This document shows, piece after piece, positions 26,263 through 35,254 of a stretch of DNA of 64,000 nt. Origin of the DNA: 2-12-FULL-35-15 sp036386835 (GTDB taxonomy: Bacteria; Bacteroidota; Bacteroidia; 2-12-FULL-35-15); the NCBI GenBank assembly GCA_036386835.1, contig DASVUX010000041.1, positions 62,001-126,000 of the forward strand, in the 5' to 3' direction. The notes under the pieces were generated by a model that was given only the letters and a program-made list of their open reading frames with translations, had not been told where the DNA came from and ran no database searches. Position numbers and translations under genes: made by a program. Numbering within the stretch: position 1 is the first letter of the stretch; each line of letters begins with the position of its first letter.

Positions 26263-26499
26263 AGTGTAAAGTACAAATATTATTCAAAAAAAAGAGATCT
26301 GCATAATCTGAGGGACATAACCCGGATTTTAAGGACAAAATAAATTTGAGGGAATAACCTGACCGTTGATTACAAAACACCACCGGTCAATTTAGTCCGT
26401 TATTTTAGGAGTATGTCCTGTTATTCTCTATTCAGGCACATAAATTTTTTTCACAATTATTTATGATATTATTTTGTTTAAATATCAAAACCTACCCAC

Positions 26500-28347
26500 A
26501 TGAAAAAATCTATACTTATTTTATCAGCCCTGTTAATAGGGGCTCTTCAATCCAAAGCAATCGTCTTTAAGGGACATTTATTATTTACTTCGAAATTAGA
26601 TGGAGCGCAGGTAGTACCTGCTGTTTCAACAAATGCAAATGGTGTTGCCAGCTTTATGCTTAATAGAACACGAGATTCTCTGACAATTAATTTAAGCATG
26701 GTGGGTTTATCCGGACCTGCCGTTAATGTAAGTTTATACCAGGGCAATGAAGGCACTAATGGTTCATCACTCATTAACCTGACACCATTTTTAAACGGGA
26801 ACAAATTAACTACTGATCTTATCGGTACGAATGTCGCTGCTATTATTTCAAAATTAATGAGTGATAATTTATACCTGGTTGCTACAACAGCCTCCAACCC
26901 GGCCGGGGAAATCAGGGGCCAGGTAAAACTGGAAGCGGACTGGAACTTTGTTGCCGACCTCAACAGTATGGAAACTGTACCAATGATGATGAGCAATGCT
27001 TATGGCCTTGGATCATTTGGACTGTCACATGACAGGCAAAAATTAAATTTCAGGATTATTTGTCAAAAATTAAATGGACCGATTACAAATGCAGAATTAC
27101 GCTTTGGGGATTACGGAGTAGCGGGGAATTTAGCCGCAGATATTTCCAGTTTTGTTACAGGTGTTAATAATACGATTGTTACAGGCAGCATTTCTACAAA
27201 TACGCAGCTACTCGACAGTTTATTCAGCAGCAGGATTTATATAAATATTTCAACTGCAGCCAGCCCGACCGGCGCTGTTCGCTCTCAATTAATTAATAAA
27301 AAAGGCTTGTCATTTGACGCTAATGGAACGGGCACTCAAATGGTGCCTCCGATTATAAGTGCTGGCCAGTCTGTTTGCGTATTAAGATTAAGCACAAATC
27401 TGGATACGCTCTATTTTGATGCTGTAGCAGATAGCTTATCCTCAATTTTGAATTATGCTCACATGCATGTTGGGAATGTTGGCGCACCCTATGGTGCTGT
27501 TCAGTTAGACTTTACACCGTTTATTGCAGGCAATAGGGTAAAAGGAATGATTACGGGGTTATCCGCAGGGACAACGATATACAAAATGCTAACAAGCAAT
27601 TTGTCTTTTGTTTTTCATACCGCTTCAAAACCTAATGGGGAATTAAGGGGCCAGATCATCCGTTACGCAAGGGAAGGTTATACAATTAACATGAACGGGA
27701 ACCAGGTAGTGCCTGCTGCTGCATCAACAGCTTATGGATCAGGTATTGTTTCAACCAGCAGGTTTGATGATAATGCGCATTATTTATGGAGTGCAGGCGG
27801 CCTTTCTGCAACAGCTACCGGGGCTCATTTCCATAAAAACAAACCAGGTTTCACCGGCCCGCAGATTTATGATCTGACAAGTAATATTTTTACATCAGGA
27901 ACTGATGTATCTGCTGAAGGATATTGGAATAGTACAGATGCAACACCTTTTTTACCTGTGAATTCTTTCCAGTTCAGCAGAGACAGTATTTACCTGGACA
28001 TTCACAATTCCGCATTCCCTGATGGAGAGATCAGGGGGCAGGTAACCCCGGGGTATTCTTCTTCCAGCGCAATATCAGTCGTTATACCTGAAAATAAAAA
28101 CGATGTCAGTGTTAATATAATGCCAAATCCAACGCAAAATCAAATTACAATAAATACGATCAACAAAGCTATTGGTTCAATTGAAGTAATCACGCTCTAT
28201 GGCCAGGTAATTTATAAAGAAAGCTATAGTAAAAACGGTTCCGGAACGATTGCAACAATCGATCTGTCGAATTATGCCAAGGGAATATATTTTATCCGGA
28301 TCAACGGAACTGATTATTCTGTTTTAAAGAAAATAATAAAAGAATAA
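26500..28347 (+). CDS. Exported four-CHRD-domain protein with T9SS sorting domain
   Basis: The 615-residue protein has a signal peptide (1-20) and four successive CHRD domains (about 25-135, 140-255, 265-385 and 388-500). These are recognisable by LDGAQVVPAV, GNQVVPAA and the recurrent A-x-NP-x-GEIRGQV ending. The C-terminal 80 residues are a T9SS type A domain with the IMPNPTQNQITI start and the GIYFIRINGTD core. CHRD domains come from chordin and occur in many bacterial surface proteins, where their function is not established. The fourth unit has a diverged end (DIHNSAFPDGEIRGQV). The gene is divergent from the LytS/LytTR pair and closes with its own terminator. Confidence 0.9.
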   Translation: MKKSILILSALLIGALQSKAIVFKGHLLFTSKLDGAQVVPAVSTNANGVASFMLNRTRDSLTINLSMVGLSGPAVNVSLYQGNEGTNGSSLINLTPFLNGNKLTTDLIGTNVAAIISKLMSDNLYLVATTASNPAGEIRGQVKLEADWNFVADLNSMETVPMMMSNAYGLGSFGLSHDRQKLNFRIICQKLNGPITNAELRFGDYGVAGNLAADISSFVTGVNNTIVTGSISTNTQLLDSLFSSRIYINISTAASPTGAVRSQLINKKGLSFDANGTGTQMVPPIISAGQSVCVLRLSTNLDTLYFDAVADSLSSILNYAHMHVGNVGAPYGAVQLDFTPFIAGNRVKGMITGLSAGTTIYKMLTSNLSFVFHTASKPNGELRGQIIRYAREGYTINMNGNQVVPAAASTAYGSGIVSTSRFDDNAHYLWSAGGLSATATGAHFHKNKPGFTGPQIYDLTSNIFTSGTDVSAEGYWNSTDATPFLPVNSFQFSRDSIYLDIHNSAFPDGEIRGQVTPGYSSSSAISVVIPENKNDVSVNIMPNPTQNQITINTINKAIGSIEVITLYGQVIYKESYSKNGSGTIATIDLSNYAKGIYFIRINGTDYSVLKKIIKE

Positions 28348-28367
28348 ATTGAATTTTATATTGTCGA

Positions 28368-28407
28368 TACAAACCCTCTTTCGAATTGAAAGGGGGTTTT
28401 GTATTTT
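28368..28407 (+). terminator. Rho-independent terminator of the CHRD gene
   Basis: TACAAACCCTCTTT pairs with AAAGGGGGTTTTGTA (one bulge and wobble) around a seven-base loop, followed by TTTT. It lies 20 bases after the stop. Confidence 0.75.
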
Positions 28408-28569
28408 AGTTTAAAAGAGCTTACAGCAGAATCTTAATTCCCAAATGCATCCAGTTGCTTTCAGAAAAAAAACGGAGAAGAAAAGGATAGATACGATATT
28501 GATACTTTGAGATTCGAGCCCAATTTCAGACCGCTCAAATGAAATTAAGCGAGGCATAGAACTCATCTA

Positions 28570-28880
28570 TTATTTTATCTCCGCAAGGGCCCTTTTAATA
28601 TTCTCCAGTTCATCAGAACCATCTTTGATAAAGACCCGCTTTTTATTGCTATCAAATAAAATAAAGAAAGGCATAGAATAAACATTGTAATGCAGGCATA
28701 GAGGGCAATATACATTGTCAGGAGACCATACCGAAGTCCAGATTATTTTATTTGTTGAAATCTACAATACATCGCAGATTCACAAATAAATTGTGTTTTT
28801 TATATTCGGTAGCCTGATGCCTTATTGATTCTTCAAAACTACGCCAACCGCTGCAATTCACCCACCTTCTGATTAAGAAA
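28570..28880 (-). pseudogene. Decayed thioredoxin-like (TlpA-type) gene
   Basis: Two minus-strand frames together recall a TlpA/thioredoxin-like protein. The upstream frame reads WVNCSGWRSFEESIRHQATE and continues to VDFNK before a stop. Near 28760 the reading moves to a second frame that contains YSMPFFILFDSNKKRVFIKD (cis-Pro loop and the following strand) and ends at 28570. The usual CxxC redox pair is not visible; the corresponding place reads CSGW. No intact start or signal peptide was found, so this is a remnant. It lies directly upstream of the KaiC operon on the other strand. Confidence 0.65.
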
Positions 28881-29117
28881 GATCGTGGTCAATATTCAGG
28901 CATTCTGCACCTGGAATGCCTTATATATTCTTTACTCAATTTAGAATCTCACATTACGTTCCTCGGACTTCGTGGTAGCATTTCCACACAAAATATCACT
29001 GATACACAGTCGGTTAGAATAAAATACAGATCCTTTACAACTTGTTCTTTCAGCGGGTACATATTTTTATTCAGGGTAATAAATTGATTTTTCAGATCAA
29101 TTTCTAAAATTTACATT

Positions 29118-30827
29118 TTGAAAACGAAAACAAAAGCAAAAAAGAAAGTCACAGGGTTTAAATTCCCTAAAACCCCTACCGGAGTTGACGGACTGGATGA
29201 AATAACGGAAGGCGGACTTCCAAAAGGAAGACCAACCCTGATTTGCGGAGGGGCTGGCTGCGGTAAAACGCTCCTCTCTATGCAGTTTCTCATAAAAGGG
29301 ATAATGGAATTCAATGAGCCCGGGGTTTTTATGGCCTTCGAAGAAACCGCTTCTGACCTTACTTTAAATGTTAAGTCTTTAGGTTTTGATCTTGATGAGC
29401 TTAAAGAGAAAAAACAGCTGGTGATTGATCATGTAAGAGTAGAACGTTCTGAAATTGATGAAGCCGGAGAATACGACCTGGATGGCCTTTTCATCCGTTT
29501 AGGGCATGCGATTGATAAAATAAAAGCTAAACGGGTTGTTCTTGACACACTCGAATCTTTATTTTCAGGCTTAAGCAATGAAGGGATCTTAAGAGCAGAA
29601 TTAAGACGCCTCTTCTCCTGGTTAAAAGACAAAGGAGTAACTGCTATTATTACAGGAGAACGCGGGGAAGCCACTTTAACCCGCCAGGGCCTGGAAGAAT
29701 ATGTTTCCGATTGCGTGATATTATTAGATCACAGAGTTATAGAACAAGTCTCTACCAGGAGACTAAGGATTGTAAAATATCGCGGCTCAACTCACGGAAC
29801 AAATGAATATCCTTTTTTAATTGATGAAGATGGCATTTCAGTATTACCAATAACTTCCTTACGACTGGATAACGAAGTTTCTTCAGAAGTCGTAGGCACG
29901 GGAGTGCCTCAGCTTAATGAAATGTTTGAAGGCGGTGGTTTTTATCGGGGCAGCAGCATCTTAATCTCCGGAACTGCAGGAACTGCTAAAACTACAATTG
30001 CCTCTAATTTTGCACATGAACAATGTAAAAGAAATGAACGCGTGGTGTACTTTGCTTTTGAAGAGTCACCGCAGCAACTAATTCGGAATATGCAATCAGT
30101 CGGTATGGATCTTTCACCTTTTGTAAAGAAAGGAAATCTTATCATACATTCATCGAGACCTTCTTTAAACGGCCTGGAACTTCATTTATTAAAGCTTAGA
30201 AAACTTATGAATGAATTTAAGCCAAGCACTGTTATCATTGATCCCATCAGCAATTTAATCTCCGTTGGCAGTGAACATGAAGTACGCTCAATGCTGGTTA
30301 GATTAATTGACATGTTAAAGATCAATAATGTTACGGGATTGTTTACTTCATTAAGCAAACCAACCGACCAGGTCAGGCCAGAACTTGGCGAAGAAGCCGT
30401 TTCCTCACTTGTAGATACCTGGATCACGGTGAGGGACCTGGAGGGTATCGGGGAACGAAACCGGGGGATCTACATCGTTAAATCCAGGGGAATGGGTCAT
30501 TCAAACCAGGTAAGAGAATTCATCATTACTAAAAAAGGAATTCAGCTACTTGATGTAGAAGTCGGGCCAAATGGAATTCTGACCGGTGCTGCAAGAAAGA
30601 GTAACCAGCTGAGCCAAAAAGTTTCCGAGCTAAAATTACAAACGGAACTGGAGAGAAAAGACAGGGAAATTGACCGCAAGAAGAAAGTTCTGGAAGCCAA
30701 TATAATTGCTCTTCAAAACGAGTTTGAATCTGTACAGGAAGAATTGGGAATTTTAAAGGCTTCCCAGGAACTTCGCTCCCGCCTCATGAACGTTAACCCA
30801 TCAGGCAAAAAAAACAAGAAAAAATGA
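29118..30827 (+). CDS. kaiC: KaiC-family double RecA-domain ATPase/kinase
   Basis: The 569-residue protein has two KaiC/RecA domains. The first has Walker A GGAGCGKT (44-51) and the catalytic pair Glu75-Glu76. The second has GTAGTAKT (285-292) and Glu315-Glu316. Ser429-Ser430 in AVSSLVDTW align with the Ser431/Thr432 autophosphorylation pair of cyanobacterial KaiC. The C-terminus (about 495-569) is a charged coiled coil and not the KaiA-binding tail. The start is TTG; no in-frame ATG lies before Walker A. The KaiC ATPase cycle usually works with KaiB to time or gate signalling. No kaiA gene is present in the window. The stop overlaps the first kaiB (ATGA). Confidence 0.92.
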   Translation: MKTKTKAKKKVTGFKFPKTPTGVDGLDEITEGGLPKGRPTLICGGAGCGKTLLSMQFLIKGIMEFNEPGVFMAFEETASDLTLNVKSLGFDLDELKEKKQLVIDHVRVERSEIDEAGEYDLDGLFIRLGHAIDKIKAKRVVLDTLESLFSGLSNEGILRAELRRLFSWLKDKGVTAIITGERGEATLTRQGLEEYVSDCVILLDHRVIEQVSTRRLRIVKYRGSTHGTNEYPFLIDEDGISVLPITSLRLDNEVSSEVVGTGVPQLNEMFEGGGFYRGSSILISGTAGTAKTTIASNFAHEQCKRNERVVYFAFEESPQQLIRNMQSVGMDLSPFVKKGNLIIHSSRPSLNGLELHLLKLRKLMNEFKPSTVIIDPISNLISVGSEHEVRSMLVRLIDMLKINNVTGLFTSLSKPTDQVRPELGEEAVSSLVDTWITVRDLEGIGERNRGIYIVKSRGMGHSNQVREFIITKKGIQLLDVEVGPNGILTGAARKSNQLSQKVSELKLQTELERKDREIDRKKKVLEANIIALQNEFESVQEELGILKASQELRSRLMNVNPSGKKNKKK

Positions 30828-31120
30828 AGAACAAACCAGCAGAGTGGCAGCTTTTCCTATATATAGCAGGGCAAACACCTAAATCCATAACGGCATTAAG
30901 TAATCTAAAGAAATATGCAGAAGAGCATCTCGAAGGAAAATATTCGATAGAAATTATTGACCTGTTAAAAAATCCCCAGCTGGCCGAGGATGATCAAATT
31001 TTAGCGGTCCCGACATTAGTAAGAAAATTTCCTGAACCAATCCGCAAAATTATTGGTGACCTTTCCAACGAAGAAAGGGTCCTTGTAGGTTTAAATATTA
31101 AGCCATTAAACACTAAATAA
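30824..31120 (+). CDS. kaiB: KaiB-family protein, first copy
   Basis: The 98-residue thioredoxin-like protein has the KaiB core: WQLFLYIAGQTPKS, EIIDLLKNPQLAEDDQILAVPTLV and IIGDLSNEERVL. KaiB binds the first ring of KaiC after a fold switch and recruits output or sensor proteins. Compared with the second copy it has a longer end after the LSNEE helix. It overlaps kaiC by four bases and the second kaiB by one base. Confidence 0.93.
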   Translation: MKNKPAEWQLFLYIAGQTPKSITALSNLKKYAEEHLEGKYSIEIIDLLKNPQLAEDDQILAVPTLVRKFPEPIRKIIGDLSNEERVLVGLNIKPLNTK

Positions 31121-31398
31121 TGGCAGGCCAAAAATACATATTCAGGTTATTTGTTTCAGGAATGTCGGTTAAATCAGTACGCGCTATCGACAATCTTCAA
31201 GCGATTCTTAAAGAGTATTCCCTTGAGAACAGCGAGCTCGAGATTGTGGATATTACCTTAGAACCTGAAATGGCAACACGATATCAGATATTTGCGATTC
31301 CTACCCTAATGAAAATATCGCCTTTGCCAATCAGAACTATACTGGGAGATCTGTCAGATAAAAAGCAAGTTATCAAACTTTTAGACCTAGTAAATTAA
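31120..31398 (+). CDS. kaiB: KaiB-family protein, second copy
   Basis: The 92-residue protein is a second, clearly diverged KaiB. It shows the same order of elements: YIFRLFVSGMSVKSVRA, LEIVDITLEPEMATRY, IPTLMKISPLPIRTILGDL. It shares less than half of its residues with the first copy by eye, so the duplication is old. Two KaiB proteins beside one KaiC suggest different binding partners, for example one for KaiC and one for the kinase encoded next. The downstream kinase GTG follows directly after the TAA. Confidence 0.92.
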   Translation: MAGQKYIFRLFVSGMSVKSVRAIDNLQAILKEYSLENSELEIVDITLEPEMATRYQIFAIPTLMKISPLPIRTILGDLSDKKQVIKLLDLVN

Positions 31399-32667
31399 GT
31401 GGCCGACCAGGAAAACATACCGTCCTTTCAAAATCGAATAGCGGAACTTGAAATTCAGCTGTTTGAAGCTAATGCTATGTTAGAAGCCATAAAGGATGGC
31501 GGAATTGATGCTTTGATCCTCACAAAAGAAGGCAAGCCTAATATTTACTCCATTGAAAGTGCTGACTATACTTACAGGATACTGATTGAAAAATTTGGGG
31601 AAGGCGCCATCAGTATTTCTGAGGACGGATTAATTTTATACTGCAATGATTATTTTTCGAAGCTCATTGGATTGCCCACCAACCACATAATAGGAACTTA
31701 TTTCAATTCTTATATTGATTCTGTCGGCCAGTTCCAGGAATTAAAATCTGCATTAAAAGATGGTCCGAGTAAGGGAGAAATGATTTTGAATGCGGATGGT
31801 ATTAAAGTCCCCGTATATGCTTCGCTTACAGATCTGCATCCGCAGGTTCCTGCAATTGGAATCATTGTAACTGATCTAACTTTGAAAAGACAACATGAAG
31901 AAGATCTTGCACTTTATCAGCGGAAACTGGAAGTCAAAATTAATGAGCTAAACCAGACAAATATTAATCTTGAGCAATTCATCCATGTTATTTCACATGA
32001 TATAAAAGAACCTTTAAGAAAGATAGTTGCTTACACAAGCTATCTAACTGAAAGTAAAAACACTCTTGATGAGAACCAGATAAAAAAATTAAAGATAGTG
32101 AGTTCCTCTGCTCTCCGGCTTAACGCGCTTGTTGATGATTTAGTTAAATACGCATTTAACTCCATTAAGGAAGAGCCTTCAGATGTTGACTTAAATATCA
32201 TTTTAAGAGAAGTACAGGAAGACCTAAGCCTTGTTATATCCGAAAGCTTCGCAAACATTACTATTCACAACCTGCCAAAAATTAAAGGATCACGGGTTCA
32301 GATGAGGCAATTGTTTTTAAACCTGCTCAGCAATGCCATCAAGTATAAGAAAGCAAATAAAAACCCCGAAATTGAAGTGTCCCATGAAGTTGAGAATTAT
32401 GTTGATCTGAGTTTCCCCGAAAAAAAATTTCATAAGATCAGCGTTCGTGACAATGGGATTGGAATGGATAAAAATCACATTGCAAAAATATTTACGATTT
32501 TCCAACGTCTTCACTTACCGGGAGAATACACTGGTAATGGAATCGGATTAGCAATCAGTAAAAAAATAATGGAAAATCACCTGGGAAAAATTAAAGTTGA
32601 AAGCACTATTAATGACGGAAGCACTTTCAATTTATATTTCCCCTTAGTTAAGACCAGCAATGACTAA
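31399..32667 (+). CDS. Soluble PAS-domain histidine kinase of the Kai operon
   Basis: The 422-residue protein starts at GTG directly after the second kaiB. It has no membrane helix. An N-terminal coiled segment (6-45) and a PAS domain (about 57-165, GAISISEDGLILYCND, PVYASLTDL) precede a HisKA domain with the phospho-acceptor His200 in SHDIKEPLRK. The HATPase domain has the N-box LLSNAIKY, the DNGIGMDK box and GNGIGLAISKKI. A KaiC/KaiB-controlled kinase with this place in the operon would be the output step, like SasA in cyanobacteria, though SasA senses with a KaiB-like domain and not PAS. It overlaps the response regulator gene by eight bases. Confidence 0.93.
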   Translation: MADQENIPSFQNRIAELEIQLFEANAMLEAIKDGGIDALILTKEGKPNIYSIESADYTYRILIEKFGEGAISISEDGLILYCNDYFSKLIGLPTNHIIGTYFNSYIDSVGQFQELKSALKDGPSKGEMILNADGIKVPVYASLTDLHPQVPAIGIIVTDLTLKRQHEEDLALYQRKLEVKINELNQTNINLEQFIHVISHDIKEPLRKIVAYTSYLTESKNTLDENQIKKLKIVSSSALRLNALVDDLVKYAFNSIKEEPSDVDLNIILREVQEDLSLVISESFANITIHNLPKIKGSRVQMRQLFLNLLSNAIKYKKANKNPEIEVSHEVENYVDLSFPEKKFHKISVRDNGIGMDKNHIAKIFTIFQRLHLPGEYTGNGIGLAISKKIMENHLGKIKVESTINDGSTFNLYFPLVKTSND

Positions 32668-33079
32668 TCTTAATATTCTTTTCGCTGAAGATGACGAGGA
32701 TGATGGACTTATCCTTTATGACAGCTTTCGCCAGCATCCATCCTTTAGTAATGTTACCTGGGTTAAAAATGGTAAGGAGCTGCTGAATGCTTTAAACAAT
32801 CCGCATTCGGAGAAACCTGACGTACTGCTGACTGATATAAACATGCCATTAATTAACGGTATTGAAGCATTGGAAGAAATTTTTAAAAACAAAACATTAA
32901 ACAAGATCCCTGCTTTTGTTTACACTTCAACCAATAATCCAAATTATGAAAAGAAGTGCAAGGAATTAGGAGTTAAAGCTTTTCTTGTAAAGCCTTTTAA
33001 TTTGTTTGAAATGACCGAACTCCCCTATCAAATACTGTATATGCTGGGAATCAATGCGGAGAATAGCGGAATAGAATAA
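32660..33079 (+). CDS. Single-domain response regulator (Rcp1-like)
   Basis: The 139-residue protein is a stand-alone receiver domain with the acidic cluster FAEDDEDD, phospho-acceptor Asp59 in LLTDINMP and the conserved Lys in FLVKPFN. No output domain is attached, so phosphate is probably passed to or sensed by another protein. The form resembles the Rcp1-type regulators that pair with PAS/phytochrome kinases. Its start overlaps the kinase by eight bases, which makes it the last gene of the kaiC-kaiB-kaiB-kinase-regulator operon. No terminator is visible before the convergent radical SAM gene. Confidence 0.93.
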   Translation: MTNLNILFAEDDEDDGLILYDSFRQHPSFSNVTWVKNGKELLNALNNPHSEKPDVLLTDINMPLINGIEALEEIFKNKTLNKIPAFVYTSTNNPNYEKKCKELGVKAFLVKPFNLFEMTELPYQILYMLGINAENSGIE

Positions 33080-33102
33080 ATAAGCGCGGGAAATGGAGAA
33101 AA

Positions 33103-34179
33103 CTAAAACAACTCGAGCTGCTGCACCTCACCCGGTCTTCTGAAAGCGGAAAGATCATATTCAAAAGTATCCCGCCCTGCAAGGTATTTCTTAACCGCCA
33201 TTTTAAAGAGCTGGTTGATTGAAGCGGCAATATTCCCTTCTCCGCGCATGCGTGTTCCGAAACGACTGTCATTCAAATTCCCGTCATGTACACTCTGAAT
33301 GTGATTAAGCACCTTCTCTGCCCTGTCGGGGAAATTCTTATGAAGCCAGTCTTTAAAGATCTCTCCTATCGAACCATTAAGCCTTACAATAGTATATCCT
33401 GCACAATCCGCCCCGTGATCTGCCGCAGCTTTGATCAGGTCCGGAATCTCATCACTGTTGAGCCCCGGGATGATCGGGGCCGTCATCACTCCTGCCGGGA
33501 TGCCAGCTTTGCTCAGCTGCTCAATGACTTTCAAACGGTTCCTCGCTGTGGCTGTTCTAGGTTCCATTTTTAACCGCAGCTCTTCCCTCAAACTGGTGAT
33601 AGAAACCATTACATGAACAAGCTTCAGCTTGGCCAGTTCCTGGAGGATGTCAATATCACGGAGGATCAGGCTGTTCTTGGTGATCATTCCTGCCGGATGC
33701 CTGAACCTCAGAAGCACCTCCAGCATCTGGCGGGTGATCTTCAGCTTACGCTCCACAGGCTGGTAACAATCGGTATTTCCTGAAAACATGATCGGTGCCA
33801 CCTGCCAGTTTTTGTTCATGAATTGTTTTTCCATCAGCCGGGCCGCATCCGGCTTTGCAATGATCTTCCTTTCAAAATCAAGTCCCGCACTATAACCCCA
33901 GTATTCATGCGTATTACGTGCATAACAGTATATACAGCCATGCTCACATCCCTGGTAAGGGTTCATGGAATACATGCCCTTTAAATCGGGACTGTTGACA
34001 GCATTAATTATTTTTTTCGGGTGCTCATAGAAAATCTGTGTTTTTTCATCACTGATCAATGGTTCATCAGGGACCTCATCATGTTCACTCACATAACTAT
34101 TCTTCAGGAACTTATTGGGAGTATTTATCTGTGCCCCTCTCCCCCTGTAATAGGAAGGCTTTTCGTCTATTTCGCTCAT
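33103..34179 (-). CDS. Radical SAM protein of the PA0069 / SplB-like family
   Basis: I start at ATG 34179 (MSEIDEKPSYYRGRG) and not at the upstream start, which would add a hydrophobic run not seen in the family. The 358-residue enzyme has the radical SAM cluster motif CEHGCIYCYAR, followed by a TIM-barrel part with MFSGNTDCYQPVE, LRFRHPAGMITKN and the APIIPGLNSDE loop. These features and the start RGRGAQINTPNKF match the PA0069 family, distantly related to spore photoproduct lyase. The reaction is not known. It lies convergent to the Kai operon and divergent from the lipoprotein gene. Confidence 0.85.
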   Translation of the reverse strand: MSEIDEKPSYYRGRGAQINTPNKFLKNSYVSEHDEVPDEPLISDEKTQIFYEHPKKIINAVNSPDLKGMYSMNPYQGCEHGCIYCYARNTHEYWGYSAGLDFERKIIAKPDAARLMEKQFMNKNWQVAPIMFSGNTDCYQPVERKLKITRQMLEVLLRFRHPAGMITKNSLILRDIDILQELAKLKLVHVMVSITSLREELRLKMEPRTATARNRLKVIEQLSKAGIPAGVMTAPIIPGLNSDEIPDLIKAAADHGADCAGYTIVRLNGSIGEIFKDWLHKNFPDRAEKVLNHIQSVHDGNLNDSRFGTRMRGEGNIAASINQLFKMAVKKYLAGRDTFEYDLSAFRRPGEVQQLELF

Positions 34180-34256
34180 ACTTAAAGGTAACATGGAAAA
34201 GAAAAAAATAAAAACAAAAACCAAACTTATTTTTAACATTTCACTATCTTTATTAA

Positions 34257-35216
34257 ATGAACAAACTCAACCATTTACGCCACTTCACCTTGATTTTATT
34301 AACAATCATTGCTACGTCCTGTAGCAAAGTAGCAGACCACAACCGCTTCCTTACGGAACATGGCATAACTGAAACAGGGAAGATCCCCGCTGAATATATA
34401 AACGGCAATGGTTGGAAAACGCTTGCAGGTGATTACCTTTATTATATGGACCTTTTCACAGTAAATAATGAACCGCAGCTGTTATATATCGTAGCAAATC
34501 AAAAGGAAAAACGGATGATCGCCCTGCTGCATGTGAACAGGTTTATTATGCCTGCTGCACTCGCACAGGGTGTTAAACCTGCTACGGTTGTCACAAACTA
34601 TGAAGAAATGAACCCGCAGGATATTGCTGAAGCAAACGACATGACGGAGTTCAACCAACTTCTTAAAGCCATGCCCGAGATGAAAGATTTTAAATGGAAG
34701 AATGAGATCCAGAATCGCATAGCTTCCGGAATCTTATTAAAAACAAATTTTATTTATGTAACAAAAAGCAGGGAAGATGATGCATTGTTCAGCTATTCGG
34801 AAAAGCCTGTCATGCAGGACCGCGGCAAGCTTGTGAAAGAGATCCTTTCCGGAGAACACCTCATGTACAACAGGGATGTGCAGCGGTTAAATAAAAGTGT
34901 AGAAATGAGCCAGTTCATCAGCCTGCTTGGGTTTTCATTTGAGAAAACCAGCAACATCACACACAACGACAAAAAGTTCTTTATTGAGGACCTTGCAATG
35001 AAAGACCCGATCGATTTTTCAGGAAAAGGAAAGATGTTTTTTTTCTACCCGTTTAAAAGCTTTGTCAGGACGCACACAAAAGGGGAAACACCGGGTTATT
35101 TCCCTGCAATCGAAACGTATCAATACACGTATACTTCCGATACAGAAGGTTTTCCTGTCTTCAGCCGAAATACTCAATTTGTTTCACTCCTCGAAAGGAA
35201 GCCGACTACGCTGTAA
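34257..35216 (+). CDS. Predicted lipoprotein of unknown function
   Basis: The 319-residue protein begins with a lipoprotein signal (hydrophobic 9-20, then ATSC with the likely lipidated Cys22). The mature part has a central helical region (NPQDIAEANDMTEFNQLLKA) and strand-rich segments but no recognised family. It reads toward dinB, which starts 38 bases later, so co-transcription is possible. A TATCTTTA box at 34245-34252 resembles the -7 element and lies very close to the ATG, as before the aminopeptidase gene. Confidence 0.65.
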   Translation: MNKLNHLRHFTLILLTIIATSCSKVADHNRFLTEHGITETGKIPAEYINGNGWKTLAGDYLYYMDLFTVNNEPQLLYIVANQKEKRMIALLHVNRFIMPAALAQGVKPATVVTNYEEMNPQDIAEANDMTEFNQLLKAMPEMKDFKWKNEIQNRIASGILLKTNFIYVTKSREDDALFSYSEKPVMQDRGKLVKEILSGEHLMYNRDVQRLNKSVEMSQFISLLGFSFEKTSNITHNDKKFFIEDLAMKDPIDFSGKGKMFFFYPFKSFVRTHTKGETPGYFPAIETYQYTYTSDTEGFPVFSRNTQFVSLLERKPTTL

Positions 35217-35254
35217 CTGCTGCAAGTTGATCACTCACAAAATTTCACAACACC

